A stretch of 64,000 nucleotides of DNA, from contig ML681963.1 in assembly GCA_007922195.1 (NCBI GenBank), positions 133,059,764-133,123,763 on the forward strand, written 5' to 3'. How positions within the stretch are numbered: the stretch's first letter is position 1; the number at the start of each line of letters is the position of its first letter. The position numbers and the translations under genes were made by a program. The notes under the pieces are model-generated. The model was not told where the DNA came from. It did not search any database and was given only the letters and a program-made list of their open reading frames with translations. Shown in pieces: positions 35,481 to 46,461 of this stretch. Source of the stretch: Podocnemis expansa (taxonomy: Eukaryota; Chordata; Testudines; Podocnemididae).

Positions 35481-37168
35481 GAGGGGGCAATTTGAATTAG
35501 ATGCTGGGATTCGGGCCTGCAGGCCTGGGACAGGTTAGCAGTTGGGAGAAGGAAAAATGAGGCAGAGCCCTGAGGGGTGGAGGAATAGACTGGTGTTCCT
35601 CCAGTGCCCTATGAGTCAAGTCATCCTTCCCTTTAACCTGGGGAAAGGTTTCTTGGATCCTAAGCATAGCACTCCCTTGGCTTCTAGCTGTGGATGAGGT
35701 CCCACCTAGGGCCACTGCCACTGATTTCTGAGGGGCTGCTGAGGTAGGAGTAGGGTGAAACCTAAAGGAGTTAGTGCGTCAATAGGGGCCTCTCTGGTGA
35801 GGGCCATGGTACTCTAATGAGAAGTCCCAGATGGTAGAGGAGATCTTGAGACCCTGGAGGGCTGATCCTGCTTCTCATTCAGTGGGGGAGGCCCCGTAAG
35901 GTGCCTCTGATGCTGGCACTCTTGATGTTGGTGAGGGCTAGGGGAGGGACTGGGCACCTGTGGAGGAAGCATGCCCAGTGATCTAAGGCCTGATCTGGGG
36001 TTCCTTGCACAGCGCAGCAGATTGTCCATTGCCTCCACAAACAAAGACTGTTCCTTGAAGGGGAGGTCTTGGATAGCCTGTTGCATGTCCTGAGGCTGGC
36101 CTGCATCTTGGAGCCATGCTGCGTGTCTCATAACAACGGCTGAGGCTATACCGCAGCTTACCATATCTGAGGCATCCTACGCAACTAAGAACGCATCCCA
36201 GGATGCTAGAGTGACCTCCTCTATGAGAGAGTCATAATCTTCCCGGTGTTCTTGGGGGAGAAGATCCTGGAAGCTCTTCATGGACTCCCAGATGTCTAAA
36301 GTGTATCGTCCCACCAGCGCTTGGTGGTTCATGATGAGGAGCTAGAAGGCAGAAGTTGAGTACAACTTCCATCCCATAAGATCCAGCCCTCTCACCTCCC
36401 TGGATCTCAGCAAGGGATTTTGGGAAGGTTGACTTCCATGCCCTAAGGTGGATTCCATCACCCAGGAGCTTGGTACTGGCTGGTCAACCAAGAAGGGAAA
36501 GTTCTCTAGTGGGACCTGCTATTTATGGCCCGCTATATCTGAGACCGGAGGAGTCAAAACGGGAGTCTGCTGGCATATCCTGGCAAGGTCAAGCACACTA
36601 GGGTGCAACAGTACTGCTATCACATCTGGGGAAGACGTTAAACCCGGAGCGAATAGGGATTCTTGGTCCCCACTGATGGGTTCGACCTCTAAACCTGTAT
36701 GTGGCATTACGCGGCAAAGCAGGTTGTAGTGGGAGTAGTGTCCTCCTTGTAGGACCACAGTCTGGGATTTAAAGCCCTATCAGGAAGCTTCCTGTGGTGC
36801 AGACCACTCACAAAATCAGTACCGGTAGGTGCCTGGTGCCAGTGATCCCTCACGGGTCTGTCCGTCCTTGTGGGACGGGGTGATGTCCTCAGTACTCAGG
36901 GAGCATGATATTCCCCAGCACTGACATGTTGGGCTTGCCTCGGCAGTGCTGGTGACCATGATTCCCCGGGGGTAAGCTGCCGTGCTTGCTTCAGGATCAG
37001 TGCAAGGTGCCTCTGCTCCCTGTCTTTCAGTGTCCTTGGCTTGAAAGACTGACAGATGGAGCAATCGGTAGCCTGGTGCAATTCACCCAGGCACCATAGG
37101 TGCTTCTCGTGGGGGCCATCCTGTGAGAAGACCTTGTTGCAAGAAGCACAGGGTTTTAAACTTGACAT
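35480..37168 (-). pseudogene. DIRS-type gag pseudogene (LAP2-alpha-like)
   Basis: The start at 37168 reads MSSLKPCASCNKVFSQDGPH, then WCLGELHQATDCSIC, a Cys/His cluster typical of DIRS gag N-termini. Further on come YDSLIEEVTLASWDAFLVA and, at 36164, MVSCGIASAVVMRHAAWLQ, QQAIQDLPFKEQSLF and LRSLG. The latter block is the conserved region shared by DIRS gag and the alpha-specific part of vertebrate LAP2 (TMPO), which is known to derive from such a gag. An in-frame stop after FLVA and frame changes show that it is a pseudogene. Confidence 0.75.
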
Positions 37169-37252
37169 TGTTAGTGGCAGTTGGGAGTAGTCTTCTGGCT
37201 CTGGGATTGTATGCTTGGTAGGAGCAGTGGTTCTTAGTGAAACAATGTCTAA

Positions 37253-40200
37253 GAGTCATAGAATCATAGGGTTGGAAGGGACCTCACAGGTCATCTAGTC
37301 CAACCCCCTGCTAGAGCCAGGACCACTCCCACTAAACCATCCCAGTCATGGTTTTGTCCAGCCGGGCCTTAAACACCTCCAAAGATGGAGATTCCACCAC
37401 CTCCCTCAGCAGCTCATTCCAAAGCTTCACCACTCGCCTAGTAAAAATTTTTTTTCTAAAATTTGGGTATCCTCGACTATACCCTCCATTTGGGTATCCT
37501 CGACCTCCCTAACTGCAACTTGAGACCATTGCTCCTCGTTCTGTCCTCTGTTACTACCGAGAACAGTCGAGTTCCATCTTCCTTGGAGCATCCCTTCAAG
37601 TAGTTGAAGGTTGCTATCAAATCCTCCCTCAATCTTCTCTTCTGTAGACTAAATAAGCCTAATGCTTTTAGTCTTGCCTCGTAGAGCTTGTGCTCCAGCC
37701 CTTTAATCATTTTGGTTGCTTTCTGCTGGACTCTCTCTAGCATGTCCCTGTCCTTTTTGTAGTGGGGAGCCCAAAACTGAACACAGTATTCTAGATGTGG
37801 CCTCAGCAGTGCAGAATAGAGGGGAATGATCACATCCCTTGACCTGCTGGTAATACTTCTTTTGATGCAGCCCAGTATGCCATTGGCCTTTTGGCAGCAA
37901 GAGCACACGGCTGACTCATATCCAGCTTCCCATCCACCATGACCCCCAGGTCCTTTTTTATAGTGCTGCTACTTAACTGAATGTTCCCCAGCCTGTAGCA
38001 GTGCATGGGGTTTTTCCATCCCAAGTGCAGGATTTTACACTTGTCCTTATTGAACCTCATAAGATTTCTATGGGCCCACTGTTCCAATTTATCTAGGTCT
38101 CCATGAATCCTGTCCTTGCTCTCCAATGTGTCTACTGTTCACCCCAGCTTGGCGTCATCTGCGAACTTACTGAGAGTGCAGTCTATTCCATCATCCAGAT
38201 CATTGATGAAAATGTTGAACAGAACCGGCCCCAGGACTGACCCCTGGGGCACACCCTTGTTACTGGTTGCCAGCTAGACATGGAACCATTGATTCCTACA
38301 CACTGAAACCGTTGATCTAGCCAGTTTTCTGTCCACCTATCCAATCCATACTTCCTTAATTTGCCAATGAGAATGCTGTGGGAAACTGTATCAAAAGCTT
38401 TGCTAAAATCAAGATATATCACATCAACGGTTCTTCCTGCATCCAAAAAACCAGTCATCTGATCATAGAAGGAGATGAGATTGGTCAGGTATGATTAACC
38501 CTTGATAAATCCATGCTGACTGTTCCTGATCACTTTATTTTCCTCTAAGTGTTCTAGGATGGATTCTTTGAGAACCTGCTCCATAATTTTTCCAGGGATT
38601 GAGGTGAGGCTGACAGGTCTGTAATTCCCCGGATCCTCCTTTTTCCCTTTCTTGAAAATACGCACTACATTTGCTTTTTTCCAATCCTCTGGCACCTCCA
38701 CCGTTTTTCCACGAGTTTTGAAAGATAATGGACAGTGGTGCTGCTATCTCATTGGCAGTTCGTCCGGCCCCATGGACTTGTACACATCCAGCTTCTTTAA
38801 GCAGTCTGTAACCTGACTTTCCATCACCAAGGGCCTCTCTTCTTCTCTCCCATCTGCCACGCCCATGGTAGTGGGCTGGTAGCTGACCCTGCCTGTGAAA
38901 ACTGAAGCAAAAAATGCATTGAGCACTTCAGGTTTTCCCTCATCCTCTGTCACGAGGATCCCTGCCCCATTCAGTAAGGGACCTACACCATCCCTGGTCC
39001 TCTTCTTGTTATTAACATACTTGTAGAACCCCTTCTTGTTATCCTTTACATCCCTCACTAGCCACAACTCCATTTGTCCTTTGGCCTTTCTGATTTTATC
39101 CCTGCAGTCCCTAGTAATATCTTTATATGCCTCCTTGGTCATCTGACCAAGCTTCCACTTCCTGTAAGCCTCCTTTTTATGTTTAAGCTCAGAGCAGAGT
39201 TCTCGGCTAAGCCATTCTGGGTGCCTCATGTGTTTGCTGTTCTTTCTCCTAATTGGAATGGCAACTTCCTGTGCCCTTAGCAGGGTTTCTTTAAAATATA
39301 ACCAACTCTCTTGGACTCCTTTCCCTTTCAGATTACCTTCCCAAGGGATTTGCCCATCAGTTCCCGGAGGGAGCCAAAATCTGCTTTTTTGAAGTCCAGG
39401 GTTTGTGTTTTGCTTCTTTCCTTCCTTCCTTTAATCAGCATCCTGAACTCAACCATGTCATGGTCACTACTGCTTAGCTTGCCATTTACCTCTATGTCCC
39501 TGATCAATTCTTCCCTGTTTGTGAGCAGCAGGTCAAGAGGTGCAAGGCCCCTAGTTGGTTCCTCTAGCATTTGTACTAGAAAGTTGTCCCCAACGCTCTC
39601 TAAAAACTTCCTGGATTGCCCATGCACTGCTGTATTGTCCTCCCAGCAGATGTCAGGGTAATTGAAGTCCCCCATGAGCACCAGGGCTTGTGATGTAGAA
39701 GCTTCTGCTAATTGTCCATAGAACACCTCATCCACCTCCTGCTTCTGGTCTGGTGGTCTATAGCAGACACCCACCACAACATCCCCCTTGTTGCTTTCCC
39801 CTCTCAATGTAACCCACAGACTTTCTACTGGCACACTTTCACTTCCATAATGGTGCTCTGAGCAGTCATAGAGCTCTTTTACATATAGTGCTACTCCTCC
39901 CCCTCTTCTTCCCTGCCTGTCCTTCCTGAACAGTTTATACCTATCCATGGCAGAGCTCCAGTTGTGCAGACTATCCCACCACGTCTCCATTATTCCAATG
40001 ATATCATAGTTCCTTGTCTGCGCTAGTTCTACCAATTCTTCATGCTTATTTCCCAGACTCCTCACATTAGTGTATAGAACTGATCTTCCATAGTGAATGG
40101 GCAGCTCATACATGGCAGAATAGACAGGTGCTTGTGTAATCACAAGGAACAGGCTGTTCCAAAACCATTGTTGAGGCAGGAAAAGGAAACTGAGGAGGAT
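37253..40200 (-). mobile_element. CR1 LINE, near full-length ORF2, inserted in the DIRS element
   Basis: The 3' end lies at 37253 (on +, agtcatagaatcataggg, the CR1 tail in reverse). On the - strand an endonuclease block is followed by a reverse transcriptase in several frames: PGNYRPVSLTSIPGK, then YLDFSKAFDTVSHSIL (38458-38183), then FADDAKLG near 38144-38172, then [18 protein letters not shown] and the C-terminal [15 protein letters not shown] (37908-37477). It is the best preserved LINE in the window but has at least four frame breaks. The 5' boundary with DIRS sequence is between about 40100 and 40250. Confidence 0.9.
39328..40100 (-). pseudogene. CR1 ORF2 endonuclease domain
   Basis: An uninterrupted frame reads [60 protein letters not shown] and [10 protein letters not shown]. 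These are the APE-type endonuclease blocks, with the catalytic ETWWD, GDFN and SDH motifs all present. The same frame extends 5' to 40299, but the first 60-70 residues are translated from DIRS terminal sequence and do not belong to the LINE. It is separated from the RT by frame breaks, so it is part of a dead copy. Confidence 0.88.
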
Positions 40201-40376
40201 CAGGGTCGGGACCATATGTATAGTGATGGGAGTGGCTGGAGGGGGCGTTGTCTGTGCCACCCTGCTCCAACAGGCCAGGGCTAAAAAGCTTCCGACCACT
40301 TATGTACTGTGGCACGTAGACACCTAATACTGAATGATGCAAGCAGCAGTCGAAGAACTGGAGTTACCCTAACAGG

Positions 40377-40793
40377 TCAGTTTAAACAAAACACTGGATT
40401 ACTTTGATTTAAAGATATAAAACCAGTTTGTTTAACTGCAAAGAGAGAGATTTTGATTGCAAGTATAAGTTATTTAAGTCAAGCAGCTCCAGAGAAATAA
40501 AGATAAAATGTTTTTTGGTGGCTAAAACTTAAAAAACTAGAGGTAGTTCAAGGTAAAAAATCCTTACTACATGTTCTCATCAACACTAATGACCCTAACT
40601 TATGTCAGAATCCCCTTGCAAAGTCAAAGGGCTGGTTCCTTTCTGTTTTTGAGAGAGAGAGAGAGAGAGAGAGAGAGGTTGTGGGGGGGGACTGCCCCTT
40701 ACTTTTATAGTCCAGTCACTTCTTGAAAGCCATTCTTCTGAGGGTTACCTCTAGATTAAGCTCATTCCAGCTGTGAGGTTGGAGACATTTGGA
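40377..40793. repeat. Right flank of possible older repeat, with (GA)n at 40651-40677
   Basis: See the entry at 33370-33610. A 27-bp GA run marks it. No gene is seen. Confidence 0.25.
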
Positions 40794-41215
40794 CAGGGGT
40801 TAAAGTAAGGGGGAATGCACCAGCATGCAGTTCCAGGCTGCCCTATTTTTAGGCTGTCAGTGTTCTGGGGCCCCCCCAAAAAGAGGAACACACTAGAATG
40901 CTGCATAATAGGGCCCCCTAAAAATAGCTACAGCAACCGGAACGAAGCGTTCCAGTGGCTCCACCTGAAACCCTGTTCCACCTTAAGCCCAGCCAGCTGA
41001 GGCAGTCTAGGAGTTTGTAAATCTCCTCTCTGCAGGGTGGAGCAGCTTATGGCTCAAAGCAGCTTGGGGGGAGCTGCTGGGGGTTTTGTGTGTTTCTGTG
41101 TCTGTGTGTGTCTGTGGGGGTGGGTATTGGGGCAGAAGGTGGGTTCTGGGGATGGGTATTAGGGGCCCACCCATGCAGGAGGGTTTCAGGCCATCAAATT
41201 ATACTTTAACCCCTG
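40794..41215. mobile_element. Non-autonomous hAT-like element, 422 bp
   Basis: Perfect 13-bp inverted ends: caggggttaaagt and actttaacccctg. The flanking octamers catttgga and catggagg agree at only 4 of 8, so the duplication is doubtful. Same family as 45267-46461, sharing the ctggg-gccccccaaaa internal phrase. The interior has a GT/GTCTGT-rich patch at 41085-41115. Confidence 0.75.
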
Positions 41216-42356
41216 CATGGAGGCTTGTGGTAAAAAGAGGTTCCAAAATGCTTGCTAAAATGCAGACTGATCAGTTTCTTTTGCTCCGCTTCCTTGTCAA
41301 AGAATGGCCCCTACACAGGGAATTCACAAACAACTTTGGTGATGCCTGACTAGAAGCATCAGATTTTCCTTTATCTTTGAAAAACTGGTTTACTAACTCC
41401 CCAGCCTTGTCTGATAAGCACACTGTAGTCATAATTTTGGTTTATTTTCATAACTCTCAGTATGCTTTTCCATATACATTATGCAAGAGTATTGATTATC
41501 AGTGTGAGACTAGTTTTTAAAGACTACCCCCTGAAACATGTTTTGTATAAAGAATATTACAATGATGAGTATAGTATAAATACTTGATTTTTGAAAAACA
41601 CTGAAGACGCATAGCTCCTATTGTGATTGCTCAACAGCTCTGCCAAGCAGGTCCTTACTTTCTGTTTGCCCAGCCTGAGAATGTGGTCAGAGCACCACTT
41701 CAGATAACATTTAAGCATGTGCTTAAATCCACATCTTTGTTCAGGACAACACTTGAACATGTGGAAGATCCTGTTAACTTCAGTGAGTTTTAACTTGTAT
41801 TTATGTGTTGTCATTGAATAGACATGCTTTCCAGAGTCTGGACCCAAAATGCCAGTCTCGCAAGAGAGCTGGGAGAATTAATTAATTAGTGTTTTTCCCA
41901 TGCTCTGAAGATGAAAACTAGCTTCTAAGTACTAGTATTGCTTGGCTATATACTGAAGTTCTGAGTCCTTATTCAGTGAGAGTTTTGTCTGAATTTGAAT
42001 ATGAAATTCTGGATTTTTATACCTGTGAACACTTCTAGAGGCCTAATTTTTGGTAGCCCCTTTATGATGATTTAGCAGCATTCAAATCTTACCACCAAGG
42101 AAATCCTCTGCTGTAGGAGTAGTGGTTCCAAAAGTTCCATCTGGTAGCCACCAGTGCATGTCAGAATGCCATTTGCAGCTGAGTATAAACTGAAGCATCT
42201 TCAGAGTATGGCAAAGTGATGATAATATGTCATTCCACAAGGATAGTTTTTATTGCCTTTGTTATACCATGTTATTTAGTATATGAAATAGCCAGTATAT
42301 TTGTCATTTCTGAACTGTAACATTATATTTTATGGTCTCATCTCTCATTAATGCAG

Positions 42357-42423
42357 GTTGTAACAATATTAGCAAACATGTCTGTCCTGGACCAGTGTGC
42401 TTCAGAAATAATTCAAGGAAATG
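42357..42423 (+). CDS. INSC: INSC, internal exon (67 bp)
   Basis: Codes residues 118-139, VVTILANMSVLDQCASEIIQ plus GN, and the first base of Gly140. Too short to appear as an open frame of its own. Bounded by acceptor atgcag and donor gtatgt; enters phase 0 and leaves phase 1. The TILANMSVL.QCAS text is strongly conserved in INSC and continues the preceding exon's YSREQ without a gap. Confidence 0.93.
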
Positions 42424-43521
42424 GTATGTATTTGAGCTGAATAAAATAATGTATTTGTATGAATGGAATGCATGTGAGAAAAGGAGATTGCTTGAGGAAT
42501 GACCTGTGTTAATCACAAGGTAACATGATCTAAGGATGTGACAGAATGCAAATTAAGCCTGCTGTTTACAATATTTTTTTGTGGAATCTGCATGTGCTAG
42601 CTAAGACAGGTTGTTGCAGGATGTAAAGTGAAGTCTTGGAATGACCTTGTGATTGAAATATGCTGCCATTCTGCAACACAGTTTAGAATACTTCAAATAT
42701 ATAGCCATTCTGGTGATTTAATATTTGTAGTTCATGTCATTACCCACAGATGCATGTTGAAGAAACCTGAAGTATTTTAATAGTAAGATTGTTTTCCATA
42801 AATTAAGACTAAAGATGCTTACGAAGACCTGTGATTTGATTTTTTAATAAATCAGATTATATCATCTGCTTATTGAGCTTCGTACATTAGTATCCTGCAT
42901 TTTGCATTGCTTCACTCAAACTGTACAGTGCTATAAGAAGACATTATTGCTCCAAAGCTATACACCAGAAGCAGCTGGAAGGCAGGTTGGGTGAAAGCCC
43001 TCATGAACTGATAAATTTCATTATTCTAAGGAAAGGAAGGAAAGTGTACCAGGATAAGGACAGTGCACTTAAAAAAATAATAATAAAGAAGACTAACAAA
43101 TTCAAAGAACTGATAGGTAAAATTTAAAGGATAAAGGAATTCAGGAGAGTTGGCAGTTTCTCAAGGAGACTCACAGCTGCTAACTCTTCTGATGCAAATG
43201 AAAGATAGGACCAGTAGTAAAAGGCCAATATGACTATATCAGTAGTTTGTAAATCACCTGAAATTCAGAAAGGATCCCTACAGAAAATGGAGGCAGATGA
43301 ATTGCTGAGGAGACAAAGAAAAGAATAACATAAGCACATATGGACAAAATCAGAAGAAATAAAGGACAAAGGGCTTTATGGAGTTACACATAGCATGGGC
43401 CATAAAAGGCAATAAGAAGAGGTACTCTAAATAAATTGAGCAAGTGAAAGACAAAGGAAAGCGTAGGTATATTTAGTAGGAAAGGAGAGTTACAAAGTGA
43501 TGATTAACTAAACTACTGAAG

Positions 43522-43718
43522 CAAAAAAAGCAAGGAGTCTTTTGGCACTTAAGACTGACCCATTTACTTATCGCATGAGCTTTCATGGCAGAATATGCCA
43601 CTTCATCAGACATATTCTCCCATGAAAGCTCATGCAACAAATAAATCTGTTAGTCTTTGAGTGCCACAAGACTCCTTGCTTTTTTTGCTTTACTAGACTA
43701 ACATGACTGCCCCTTTGG
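43522..43718. mobile_element. Palindromic PLE insertion with perfect 16-bp TSD
   Basis: The left arm starts gcaaggagtcttttggcac and reaches gcatgagctttcatgg. The right arm mirrors it from ccatgaaagctcatgc to gactccttgc and continues to the terminus ctgcccctttgg. Flanks aactaaactactgaag at 43506-43521 and 43719-43734 are identical. It lies inside a CR1, so it is younger than that CR1. Confidence 0.92.
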
Positions 43719-45266
43719 AACTAAACTACTGAAGTGTTTAATGCCTGTTTTGCTTCAGTCTCCACCAAAAAAGTTAATGGTGACCAGGTATTCAACATAA
43801 GTAACGTCAACAGAAATGAGCAAGGAACACAAGACAAAATAAGGAAAGAACAGGTTAAAGACTATTTAGATCAGTTGGATGTATTCAAATCCTCACAAAA
43901 TAAGGTAGCTAGGATATTTAAGGTACTAGCTGAAGCCATCTCGGAATCATTATTTTTTTGCTTTTTTGAGAACTCAGGTAGGCAGGGTGAAGTCCAAGAG
44001 GACAGGAGAGAGACCTGCCTCTAAAAAGGGGAACAAAAAACCACAGGGAGTTTGATACATGGAACGATACTAGATCTACTTGCCAAACATTCAAGTTGTA
44101 AGCGCCTAGAGAATAATAGGGTTACGAGGAACAATGATCATGGATTTATCAAGGACAAATCATGCCACACCAAATTAATTTCATTCTTTGACTGGTTTAC
44201 TGGCTTAGAGACTTGATTTTAGTAAGGCCTTGACAGTCTCACATGATGTTCTTTTAAATAAACTTAGAATATGCAGTCTAGAGGAAATTAATATAAAGTG
44301 GGTGAAAAACTAGTGGAAAGCTTATATTCAAGAGATAGATAGTTATAAATGGTTTGCTGTCAAACAGAGAAGGGTATTTTATGGGGTGAAACAGTGATCA
44401 GTTCTGGGTCCAATAGTATTCAAAATTTTCATTAATGACTTGGATAAAGAGTAGGAGGCTTATAAAATGTGCAGATACACCAAGACAGGAGGGGTCGCAG
44501 ATACTTTGGAGGACAGGATTAGAACTCAAAACAGTCTGGACAAATTTGAGAAGTGGTCTAAATTTAACAAGACGAAGTTCAGTAAAGATGAGATCAAAGA
44601 ACTTCAGTTAGGAAGGAAAAATGAAATGCACAACTCCAAAATGGGGAATAGTTGGCCAGGCAGTACTATTGCTGAAAGGATCTGGGGGCAGTTGAATGGA
44701 TCACAAACTGAATATGAGTCAAGAGTCTGATGCAGTTGTAATGAAGGCTAATAGCATTCTGGAGTACTTTAACAGAAATATCATGCTTAAGACATGGGAG
44801 ATAATTGTCACTCTCTGCCTGTCACTGTTAAGGCCTCAGCAGGAATACTGCATCTAATTCTGGGAACCCTGCTTTGGAAAAGATGTAAGCAAATGGACAG
44901 TACAGAGGAGAGCAGCAAAAATGATAAAAGATTTAGAAAACTTGTGAGGAAAGGTTAAAAAAATCAGAAGAAAACCCCAAAATGAGGCCTCTTTCTTCTT
45001 GTGAATAAAAGAGTGCAAGTTAAGAGAAGAATCTGATAATTGTCTTCAAATATGCTAAGGGCTGTTGCAAATTAGATTGGTGATCAGTTGTTCACCATGT
45101 TCACTGGAGGCAGTGAGCTTACTCTGTAGCAAGAGAGATTTAGGTTAGATATTAGGAACAACTTTCTAACTGGAAGGGTAGTTAAGCTCTGTAAAAGGCT
45201 TCCAAGGGAGGTTGTGGAAGCCCATCCTTGGAGGTTTTTAGAGCAAATTGAAGAAATGCCTGTTAG

Positions 45267-46461
45267 CAGGGGTTAAAATATGGCAGAATAAATTCTGGGC
45301 CCCCCTGTTTTTAGGGGGCAGAATTCCTGGGCCCCCCAAAATTAGGTGAATGCACTAGAATGCTGTGTTCCGGGCCCCCTGTAAAATAGAGGAATGCTCT
45401 GGAACGCAGCATTTTGGCACATTCCCCCCAAGGTCAGCTGAAGGAAGGGGCTGTGAGTTGGAGCAAGCCCGGCCACACCTCCCACCCTTCCTGGCATCTG
45501 TGCCAGCCCTGCCCCTTCCTGCTGGTCCTGAGCGGTGCATCCGGCCCAGACCCAGTCTCAGGCCTGTGTCCTCTGTGTCTGGCTGGCACTGCAGTCTCCC
45601 TCCCCCTGGCTTGGCTCCTTGGCCATGTCAGTGATGCAGGTAAGGGGGCCAGGGGGTTGGTTTGGGGACAGGCAGGTAGCTGGTAGGAAAAGTGTGGGGG
45701 GGGCTGGAGGTGGAGGGGTTTAGGGGGTTGAAGGGGGCTGGTGAGGGGCTGAAAGGGTGGAGTGGGGGAATGGGGACAAGGGGTCTGAAGGGGTCTGGGA
45801 ACATATGGAGGGGGTTTGGGGCAGGAGTGATGCTGGCTCAGGAAAGGACCTGGGGCCTGGGCTACGCCCCCTCAGTCCCAATTTGGGGCCCTCACACAAT
45901 CCTGTCCCTGGGGCCCTGGGTGGGGCCTGGATGGGTCTCCTGCTGCCATCAGACCGGCCTCAGACTGCCGGTCAGGGACAGACAGAGCCAGGGAAGACAA
46001 TTGCTGCCATGGGTAGCCCAGCTCTGGGCCCTCAGCATGTGGGGCACTGGCACTGGGACTTGGGTCACCAGCCCCCTGTGCCCAGTGCAAACAACGCCAC
46101 TGGTTGGGAGGCTGAAGGCGGTGGAGTGGGGGAATGGGGACAAGGGGACTGAAGGGGGCTGGGAAGGTGTGGAGGAGGTTGGAGGGCTGAAGGGGGTGCA
46201 GTGAAGATGGCAGTGGGGGGTTAGGAGGGCTGGAGTGGGGACATGGGGTAGGCAGCTTAAGGAATGGGGATAGGGGCTGAGGGGGACATGGGGAAGGAGG
46301 GGTCTAATGGTGCTAGGCATTTGTGGGACAGTAGCTGGGGTGAGGGACAGGCATTTGGGAGGGCAGTAGCTGAGGTGTGTGAAGGAGGCCTGGACCTGTG
46401 TGAAGAGGGCCCAGAAATTTAAGAGGCTTCCAGGACCCACCAGCTTATACTTTATCCCCTG
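45267..46461. mobile_element. Non-autonomous hAT element inside CR1, 1195 bp
   Basis: Ends caggggttaaaat and (reverse-complemented) caggggataaagt. Flanks cctgttag (45259-45266) and cctgctag (46462-46469) agree at 7 of 8, and removing the element rejoins the CR1 3' region (gaaatgcctgttag to cagtggtctgggtttacttg). The GC-rich interior gives open frames on both strands with no transposase. A second hAT copy lies inside at 45822-46102. Confidence 0.88.
45822..46102. mobile_element. hAT element nested in a hAT element, 281 bp
   Basis: Ends caggagtgatgctggc and (reverse-complemented) cagtggcgttgtttgc match the family of 8288-8681 and 63632-63976. Flanks gtttgggg (45814-45821) and gttgggag (46103-46110) agree at 6 of 8. 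The shared interior includes ggcactggcactgggacttg. Confidence 0.75.

Larger units (their letters stand above)
33611..40375 (-). mobile_element. DIRS1-like tyrosine-recombinase retrotransposon, internally deleted and nested
   Basis: The ends are inverted repeats of each other: on + the left end runs taacggtaggttacttacc, then tttctttgag and cattcagtattag, and the right end reverse-complemented runs gttagggtaactcc, then gttcttcga and cattcagtattag. Inverted terminal repeats plus a DIRS-type gag (37168 to about 35480, - strand) identify the class. A CR1 (37253 to about 40200) lies between the 5' end and gag, and a PLE fragment (33672-33790) sits just inside the 3' end. I see no reverse transcriptase or tyrosine recombinase in the 1.7 kb downstream of gag, so pol is probably deleted. 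Confidence 0.75.
9741..42356 (+). other. INSC: INSC intron, 32.6 kb
   Basis: Starts gtgagtgg and ends atgcag. It is filled with nested transposable elements described separately, with intervening AT-rich DNA. I found no additional exon that keeps the INSC frame and no independent host gene. The sub-intervals 10384-12737, 15701-17416, 17622-18984, 19229-21773, 24993-26060, 26776-28447, 31036-32340 and 41216-42356 show nothing I can name apart from a few scattered old-repeat-like snippets. Confidence 0.85.

Noticed and set aside
35814..36164. A LAP2/TMPO gene on the - strand
   Set aside because: The similarity reflects shared DIRS gag ancestry; the copy lies between DIRS-type termini, has stops, and lacks LEM-domain exons.
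45365..46440. Several 80-170 codon frames on both strands
   Set aside because: All lie in the GC-rich interior of nested hAT elements; low-complexity Gly/Trp/Pro text.
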